In this document: piece after piece, positions 5,541 to 9,383 of the stretch
How positions within the stretch are numbered: position 1 is the first letter of the stretch
How the letters are laid out: the number at the start of each line of letters is the position of its first letter
Source of the DNA: Lachnospiraceae bacterium
GTDB taxonomy: Bacteria > Bacillota > Clostridia > Lachnospirales > Lachnospiraceae
Reading direction: 5' to 3'
DNA length: 9,383 bases
Assembly (NCBI GenBank): GCA_021205045.1
Contig: JAJPYH010000062.1
Span: 1-9,383 of the forward strand
Position numbers and translations under genes: made by a program
Notes under the pieces: generated by a model
Told to the model about the DNA's origin: nothing
Seen by the model: the letters and a program-made list of their open reading frames with translations, nothing else
Databases searched by the model: none

Positions 5541-6350
5541 TCAAAAAGATATAGTTGTTTTTATGGCAGTCTCCTTTGAGTTGCTCAAAAGAATGACCTT
5601 CTCAAACTCCATCTTTCCCCCGAAGATATCCAGGGCGCTTCCGATGGTCACGTCCACCTTACCCCGGCCTGCTTTTTTGATTTGATCCAGATCCAAGTAA
5701 TCATGGACGCCGCCCGCGTAGGTCACGGGCTTTTTGCCCCAGTTTCCCAGAAGCGCGACCATAGCCTCCTCGATTCCGGAGGCCTTTCCCTCCACGTCCA
5801 CGGCATGCACCAGGAATTCATCGCAGTATTCCGCCAGCATATCCAGGGCTTCCTCATTTAATATGGTTTCCGTCACGTTCTGCCAGCGGTCGGTGACAAT
5901 GCGGTAATCGCCGCCGATTTTTTTGCAGGACAAATCCAGCACCAGGCGCTCTCTGCCCACAGCAGAGCTGATTTCTTTCAGCTTGTCCATCTGAACCTGT
6001 CCCTGTGAAAATACGTAGGACGTGACGATCACGTGGCTGGCTCCGGCGTCCAGAAACTCCACCGCATTTGAAGGATTGACGCCGCCGCCCACCTGCAGGC
6101 CACCGGGATAAGCGTGCAGAGCCTCAAGGGCCTGGGTCTTCGTAGCCTCGTAATATTCGCTGTCCCCGGCGTTTAATAAAACCACATGGCCGCCCTTTAA
6201 ATGATAGGAGGCGTAGAGTCTGGCGAAGTCCGCGGCGGAGCGTTCGCTGACAAAATTTTCCAGCGCCTGATCCTTTTCATCCTTCAGGCTGCCGCCCACA
6301 ATCTGCTTTACTTTTCCGTTATGTATGTCAATGCATGGTCTGAATTGCAT
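5541..6350 (-). CDS. hisA: Eukaryotic-type HisA: ProFAR isomerase
   Basis: This 269-residue TIM-barrel enzyme of histidine biosynthesis converts ProFAR to PRFAR, an Amadori rearrangement. Its sequence follows the yeast HIS6 type rather than ordinary bacterial HisA. Shared blocks are CIDIHNGKVKQIVGG at the N-terminus, LQVGGGVN (85-92), HVIVTSYVF, LVLDLSCKK, HAVDVEG (182-188), YAGGV, and KVDVTIGSALDIFGG near the end. Expected catalytic aspartates are D8 and D139, and the paired phosphate sites are GGG 88-90 and the late YAGG/GSALD loops. The start at ATG 6350 has GGAGGA seven bases upstream (6357-6362). A 28-residue upstream extension in the open frame was discarded. No other his gene is in the window. 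The C-terminus carries a short tail beyond the barrel. It is divergent from the lipoprotein gene. Confidence 0.92.
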   Translation of the reverse strand: MQFRPCIDIHNGKVKQIVGGSLKDEKDQALENFVSERSAADFARLYASYHLKGGHVVLLNAGDSEYYEATKTQALEALHAYPGGLQVGGGVNPSNAVEFLDAGASHVIVTSYVFSQGQVQMDKLKEISSAVGRERLVLDLSCKKIGGDYRIVTDRWQNVTETILNEEALDMLAEYCDEFLVHAVDVEGKASGIEEAMVALLGNWGKKPVTYAGGVHDYLDLDQIKKAGRGKVDVTIGSALDIFGGKMEFEKVILLSNSKETAIKTTISF

Positions 6351-6614
6351 GTTCTTTCCTCCGTATATTCCCCGACAGACGGCACATACTAACGATTGTA
6401 CAGGATTACTTTTCAAAGCAGTCATTCTGATCAAAAATGATTTTCCGGCAGACTGTCACTGAAATTCTGAGGCTGCAAAATGCCGCAGAAGAGGTGTATT
6501 GCAATATCATGATTGCCGTGATAATCCGATCAGTCATCTCTGTTTCCATGAATGAACATCACTTGAAGGTAATCTCACAAAATCAGTTTTATTATGTACA
6601 AAATGGAGGGAATT
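6351..6614. other. Divergent intergenic region between hisA and the lipoprotein gene
   Basis: This 264-base region must hold promoters for both directions. On the minus strand a TTGAAA followed after about 19 bases by TAGTAT is the best hisA promoter candidate, but the spacing is poor. For the plus strand I see no clear pair. A 62-codon open frame starting at 6437 overlaps the lipoprotein start and has no ribosome site or protein-like features, so I treat the region as non-coding. Confidence 0.4.
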
Positions 6615-7205
6615 ATGAAAAATAATAAAAAGAAACGCAGGCTGCCTGTGCCCGCGCTGCTGCTCGCCCTGTCTGTGGCTCTGATCGGCTGCGGCAGAAA
6701 TTCCACCACCGATAACACAAGCTCCGACTCCGGCTATGTAGAAGAGGATACTACCGGCAGCAATGATTCCGGTGCAGATAATGGAACCGGTGACAACAGC
6801 ATCCTGAACGACAATACCCTGAATGGAAATGATGACTCCTTAAATGAGAATCAGACCGGAACCGGCGATTCCAACGGGGTGCTGGGCGACGGCCTTGATG
6901 ACGCTGCGGACGGTGCCGGAGATATCGTAAATGGTGTGGGTGACGCCATAGATGATGTGGGTGACGCGCTGGACGACGCCTTTGACGGCGGAGACTCTGC
7001 CGCCAATGACAACAGCAATGTCAACTCTGCCACAGGCGGTAATACCACTGCCGGTTCGACCGCAAACGGCAATAATGGCACCAGCTCTGCCAAAAACAGC
7101 AATACCGGTACCGGTTCAACCGCAAACGGCTATGGCAGTTCCAACGGCAACAGCGGCACCGCCAGCAGCACAGGCGCAGTCGGCAGTGCCGACAGCGTCG
7201 GATAA
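6615..7205 (+). CDS. Low-complexity repetitive lipoprotein, apparently shortened by an in-frame stop
   Basis: The 196-residue product is a predicted lipoprotein. It has a basic N-terminus, a hydrophobic helix, and lipobox LIGC with Cys26. The rest is low complexity: Asn/Ser/Thr/Gly/Asp-rich to about 87, then a Gly-Asp stretch (88-127) with heptads such as VGDAIDD and VGDALDD. A tail contains two 20-residue repeats with the core STANG. The role is unknown; a surface or wall-spanning spacer is a reasonable guess. The start at ATG 6615 has GGAGGG (6605-6610) four bases away. After the TAA at 7203 the same frame stays open for 34 more codons of the same composition, up to TAA 7308-7310. The gene may therefore have been truncated recently. 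No recognised domain is present. Confidence 0.72.
   Translation: MKNNKKKRRLPVPALLLALSVALIGCGRNSTTDNTSSDSGYVEEDTTGSNDSGADNGTGDNSILNDNTLNGNDDSLNENQTGTGDSNGVLGDGLDDAADGAGDIVNGVGDAIDDVGDALDDAFDGGDSAANDNSNVNSATGGNTTAGSTANGNNGTSSAKNSNTGTGSTANGYGSSNGNSGTASSTGAVGSADSVG
7021..7140 (+). repeat. Two tandem 60-bp imperfect repeats in the lipoprotein gene
   Basis: Bases 7021-7080 and 7081-7140 align in register. The core CCGGTTCRACCGCAAACGGC occurs at 7051-7070 and 7111-7130, exactly 60 bases apart. The unit encodes 20 residues including STANG. A weaker match in the same register starts at 7201, just around the stop codon (GCCAATAACAGCAAT at 7209-7223 against GCCAAAAACAGCAAT at 7089-7103, 120 bases earlier). 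Confidence 0.7.
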
Positions 7206-7310
7206 GCTGCCAATAACAGCAATGGAGCTGTCAGCTCAACCGCTGGCAAAAGTAATGATACAGTCCGCTCAACCGTTGGCATCAGCAAGGGCACCACTCC
7301 CCGCTCATAA
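7206..7310 (+). pseudogene. In-frame repeat tail cut off from the lipoprotein by a TAA stop
   Basis: Directly after the TAA at 7203-7205 the frame stays open for 34 codons rich in Asn, Ser, Thr and Gly (begins AANNSNGAVSSTAGK) and ends at TAA 7308-7310. Its DNA still matches the upstream repeat, 120 bases away and in the same reading frame. The simplest reading is a former C-terminal part of the lipoprotein separated by a nonsense change. A natural earlier stop with decaying repeats is the alternative. Confidence 0.55.
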
Positions 7311-7349
7311 GCTCCGCAGCTGGCTGCTCTGCCTGAAAAACTTCATAAA

Positions 7350-7376
7350 AGGGAAGGGGCTGTCAGCCCCTGTCCC
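7350..7376 (-). terminator. Terminator of the dapA-dapB operon
   Basis: Bases 7351-7376 form a GC-rich hairpin: GGGGCT/AGCCCC around a GTC loop, extended by GGGA-A and T-(G)-TCCC with one bulge. On the minus strand the stem is followed by TTTTA, so it should end transcripts coming from dapB. On the plus strand the sequence after the stem has no T run, so it is weaker as a terminator for the lipoprotein gene. Confidence 0.65.
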
Positions 7377-7408
7377 TCATTAATCCATATACACATCCTA
7401 CCGCTTCT

Positions 7409-7483
7409 TCAGTCTCTTACATCCGGATTACGATGTCCGTCCTGCCGCGCCGCTTCCTCAATCGTGTGTTTATCAAAACTCAC
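7409..7483 (-). CDS. Possible 24-codon small ORF after dapB
   Basis: Three bases after the dapB stop a GTG opens a 24-codon frame beginning VSFDKHTIEEAARQDG and ending at TGA 7409. It lies before the operon terminator and in the same frame as dapB. Its composition (Glu, Ala, Arg, Asp) looks protein-like, and the GGGTGA at the dapB stop could act as a weak ribosome site for coupled translation. It is very short and may be chance. Confidence 0.22.
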   Translation of the reverse strand: MSFDKHTIEEAARQDGHRNPDVRD

Positions 7484-7486
7484 TGC

Positions 7487-8242
7487 TCACCCGATCACGT
7501 CGCTCATATCATACCGCCCCGCCGGTTTGCCCGCCAGAAATCTGGCCGCCTCCAAGGCTCCTTTGGCGAATACGCCTCTGGAATAAGCGGAATGGCTGAA
7601 GGTAATCACCTCATCCGCCCCCGCGAAAATCACGTCATGGTCGCCCACAATGGTGCCGCCCCTGACAGAGGAAATACCGATCTCCCTGGCCGGGCGCTTC
7701 TGTCTGCGGCCGCTTCTGTCATATACATACTCATAGGACGGCCCGCGGCTGGCGTTGACCGCGTCCGCTAAAGCCAGAGCCGTGCCGCTGGGCGCGTCCA
7801 GCTTCTGATTGTGATGCCTCTCCACGATCTCGATATCGTAACCGGCCTCGGAAAGCTTCGGAGAAATTTCCTTCAAAAGCTTCAGCAGCAGGTTGATGCC
7901 CACGGACATATTGGCACTTCTCAAGATGGCCGTCTCTTTGGAGGCCTCCTCCACCCTGGCAAGCTGGGCCTCGCTTAAGCCTGTGGTGCAGAGCACGCAG
8001 GGAAGCTTTCTGGCCGAGCAGTAATCCAGCAGTCCGTCCACCGCCGAGGCGTTGGAAAAATCAATCACCACATCCGCCGCCACATCGCAGTCGGCAATGT
8101 CTGTAAATACGGGATAGTCATTTTTCTGCTCCCCGGTAATATCCACGCCCGCCACGATCTCCATGGTCTCTTCCTGTGCGGCAAGAGACGTGATAAACTG
8201 CCCCATCCGGCCATTGCAGCCGTGCATTATAACTCTAATCAT
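7487..8242 (-). CDS. dapB: 4-hydroxy-tetrahydrodipicolinate reductase (DapB)
   Basis: The 251-residue cytosolic enzyme reduces the DapA product (HTPA) to tetrahydrodipicolinate with NAD(P)H, on the route to diaminopimelate and lysine. The Rossmann motif GCNGRMG (8-14) starts the nucleotide domain, and D34 follows the second strand. CTTGL (85-89) and the catalytic block ERHHNQKLDAPSGTA (141-155) contain H143, H144 and K147. GGTIVGDH and FSHSAYSR in the second half are also typical. The length is normal for Firmicutes. It is translationally coupled to dapA by a four-base ATGA overlap, with GAGGG (8249-8253) six bases before the start. It is the last well-supported gene of the operon before the hairpin terminator near 7350. 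Confidence 0.97.
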   Translation of the reverse strand: MIRVIMHGCNGRMGQFITSLAAQEETMEIVAGVDITGEQKNDYPVFTDIADCDVAADVVIDFSNASAVDGLLDYCSARKLPCVLCTTGLSEAQLARVEEASKETAILRSANMSVGINLLLKLLKEISPKLSEAGYDIEIVERHHNQKLDAPSGTALALADAVNASRGPSYEYVYDRSGRRQKRPAREIGISSVRGGTIVGDHDVIFAGADEVITFSHSAYSRGVFAKGALEAARFLAGKPAGRYDMSDVIG

Positions 8243-9132
8243 GCCATTCCCTCGATTCCGTACTCAATCATTGCCTTTTTGAGCCGCTCCTGATTGGGCT
8301 CCTCCATGACGGTCATGGGAAGTCTCAGTTCGTTCTTGCCATAGCCCAGATAGCTGGCAGCGCTCTTCACCGGAATGGGATTGACCTCGCAGAACAGGGC
8401 GTCAATCAAAGGCAGGGCGCGCAGCTGCTCCCTGGCGCTCTCCTCCATCTTGCCGTCAAAATAAAGCTGGCAGATATCGTGAGTCTGCTTCGGCGCGATA
8501 TTGCTCAGGACAGAAATCACGCCCTTCCCTCCCAGGGAAAGAATGGGCACGATCTGGTCGTCATTGCCGGAATAAATATCCATCTTTCCATCGGTCAGCT
8601 GGGCGATATGGGCCACCTGGGAAATATTGCCGCTGGCCTCCTTCACCGCTACAATATTGTCCACATCGTGGAACAGTCTGGCAACAGTGGCCGGTGCGAT
8701 ATTGACGCCGGTGCGCCCCTGAATATTGTACAGAATCACCGGGATATGGATGCTGTCCGCGATGGTCTTAAAGTGGGTGTACAGACCGTTCTGGGTAGCC
8801 TTATTATAATAAGGGCTGACTAACAGCACGCCGTCCGCTCCCAGCTTCTCCGCCTCCTGAGACAGATACACCGCTGTCTCCGTGCAGTTGGAGCCGGTTC
8901 CTGCCACTACCGGAATCCGACCGGCCACCTGTTTGATACAGAAACCAACCACCTCCAGATGCTCCTCATGGCTCAGCGTACTGGCCTCGCCTGTGGTCCC
9001 GCAGACGATAATGGCGTCTGTCCCATTGGCAATCTGAAACTCGATAAGCCTGGCAAAGCTCTCATAGTCCACACTGCCATCCTCATGAAACGGGGTAATA
9101 ATCGCAACACCTGCTCCTTTAAATATAGACAT
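8239..9132 (-). CDS. dapA: 4-hydroxy-tetrahydrodipicolinate synthase (DapA)
   Basis: The 297-residue TIM-barrel aldolase condenses pyruvate with aspartate semialdehyde, the first committed step of diaminopimelate/lysine synthesis. Key residues are visible: Schiff-base lysine K164 in AVKEASGN, Y135 in LYNIQGRTG, T46-T47 in CGTTGEAS, R140, and Y108-Y109 in VSPYYNK. The position after LYN, commonly NVPxRTG, reads NIQGRTG, so the usual proline is glutamine. The start at ATG 9132 has GGAGG (9140-9144) seven bases upstream. An 18-residue N-terminal extension to 9186 has no ribosome site and runs over the leader hairpin, so it was rejected. It overlaps dapB by four bases. The promoter lies about 145 bases upstream, leaving a sizeable leader. 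Confidence 0.97.
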   Translation of the reverse strand: MSIFKGAGVAIITPFHEDGSVDYESFARLIEFQIANGTDAIIVCGTTGEASTLSHEEHLEVVGFCIKQVAGRIPVVAGTGSNCTETAVYLSQEAEKLGADGVLLVSPYYNKATQNGLYTHFKTIADSIHIPVILYNIQGRTGVNIAPATVARLFHDVDNIVAVKEASGNISQVAHIAQLTDGKMDIYSGNDDQIVPILSLGGKGVISVLSNIAPKQTHDICQLYFDGKMEESAREQLRALPLIDALFCEVNPIPVKSAASYLGYGKNELRLPMTVMEEPNQERLKKAMIEYGIEGMA

Positions 9133-9161
9133 AATCCTGCCTCCAAAATGAATTTTATATG

Positions 9162-9184
9162 GAACGGTAAAAAACATGCCGTTC
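9162..9184 (-). promoter_or_regulatory. Leader hairpin just upstream of the dapA ribosome site
   Basis: GAACGG and CCGTTC (9162-9167 with 9179-9184) form a six-base-pair stem around an 11-base loop, about 18 bases before the dapA ribosome site. No T run follows on the transcript, so it is not a terminator. The leader shows none of the conserved lysine-riboswitch elements that I can recognise. Confidence 0.35.
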
Positions 9185-9277
9185 ACTGAATTTACTGTTT
9201 ACGACCTTCCGCAGTCAGAAAAACAACTTCTCAGCCCATATAAATGCTGTAAAATCATATGAACTCTCACGGTTTTC

Positions 9278-9306
9278 ATTCTATCATTCCATAAAACAGG
9301 TGTCAA
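9278..9306 (-). promoter_or_regulatory. Strong predicted promoter of the dapA-dapB operon
   Basis: On the minus strand a perfect -35 TTGACA (9306-9301) is followed after exactly 17 bases by -10 TAGAAT (9283-9278). An extended TGA precedes the -10. This is a near-consensus vegetative (sigma-A) promoter. Transcription would start near 9271, giving a leader of about 140 nucleotides before dapA. Confidence 0.85.
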
Positions 9307-9383
9307 CAAATGATTTACAAAGTTATCGTTATGTATAAGCCATTTATGATAATGTCCTTATATACCACAAGAGAAAATGTCCC

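Noticed and set aside
6351..6434. 28-residue N-terminal extension of HisA
   Set aside because: The enzyme fold begins at MQFRPCIDIHNG, and GGAGGA at 6357-6362 sits correctly for ATG 6350.
6437..6625. 62-codon open frame between hisA and the lipoprotein gene
   Set aside because: No ribosome site or domain, and it overlaps the lipoprotein start in another frame.
7021..7140. CRISPR-like array from 60-bp spaced repeats
   Set aside because: The repeats are contiguous, imperfect and in frame with the lipoprotein, with no spacers and no cas genes.
6952..7383. 143-codon open frame overlapping the lipoprotein gene
   Set aside because: It is a shifted-frame shadow of the repeats. The lipoprotein frame has a signal peptide, lipobox and ribosome site.
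9133..9186. 18-residue extension of DapA
   Set aside because: No ribosome site; it covers the leader hairpin, and family members begin at the MSIFKGAG-like position.
9133..9275. Lysine riboswitch before dapA
   Set aside because: The leader is shorter than the usual lysine aptamer and none of its conserved loop sequences is visible to me.

Overview
The window looks like a chromosomal segment of an anaerobic Gram-positive Clostridia member, most likely Lachnospiraceae-like. This is inferred from strong AGGAGG-type ribosome sites, Gram-positive style lipoproteins (LSGC and LIGC lipoboxes), a dapA-dapB lysine/peptidoglycan operon, and gene repertoire. No rRNA or tRNA gene is present to fix the taxonomy. 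Most of it is ordinary, moderately GC-rich core or transport sequence. The middle, about 3.7-5.5 kb, is visibly more AT-rich and looks accessory.

Layout. At 50-1057 (minus) is a drug/metabolite-family (EamA) permease with a long acidic loop. At 1143-3564 (minus) is a polar amino-acid ABC importer, transcribed as binding lipoprotein, permease, ATPase. It has its own promoter, a terminator-like hairpin in its leader, and a stem-loop between the first two genes. At 3565-4024 there is no gene but much structure: the importer promoter, a perfect 21-bp inverted repeat followed by a T run, and a 107-bp imperfect palindrome with a -10-like hexamer at each end. This leads into a Phd/YefM-RelE type II toxin-antitoxin pair (4025-4674, plus). 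A bidirectional terminator separates that pair from a convergent PD-(D/E)XK nuclease-like orphan gene (4817-5497, minus). Upstream of the nuclease on the same strand is an isolated HisA of the eukaryotic (HIS6) type (5541-6350, minus). Divergent from hisA is a low-complexity Asn/Ser/Thr/Gly-rich lipoprotein gene (6615-7205, plus). Its repeat region continues in frame past the stop codon. At 7487-9132 (minus) dapA and dapB overlap by 4 bp, with a near-consensus promoter upstream and a terminator downstream.

How the genes relate. The ABC genes form one importer. DapA and DapB catalyse consecutive steps from aspartate semialdehyde toward diaminopimelate and lysine. The toxin and antitoxin form an autoregulated pair. 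HisA, the lipoprotein and the nuclease have no functional partner in view. I found no complete new multi-gene system. The best leads are the structured palindromic DNA before the toxin-antitoxin pair, the unassigned nuclease, the eukaryotic-type HisA, and the interrupted repetitive lipoprotein.
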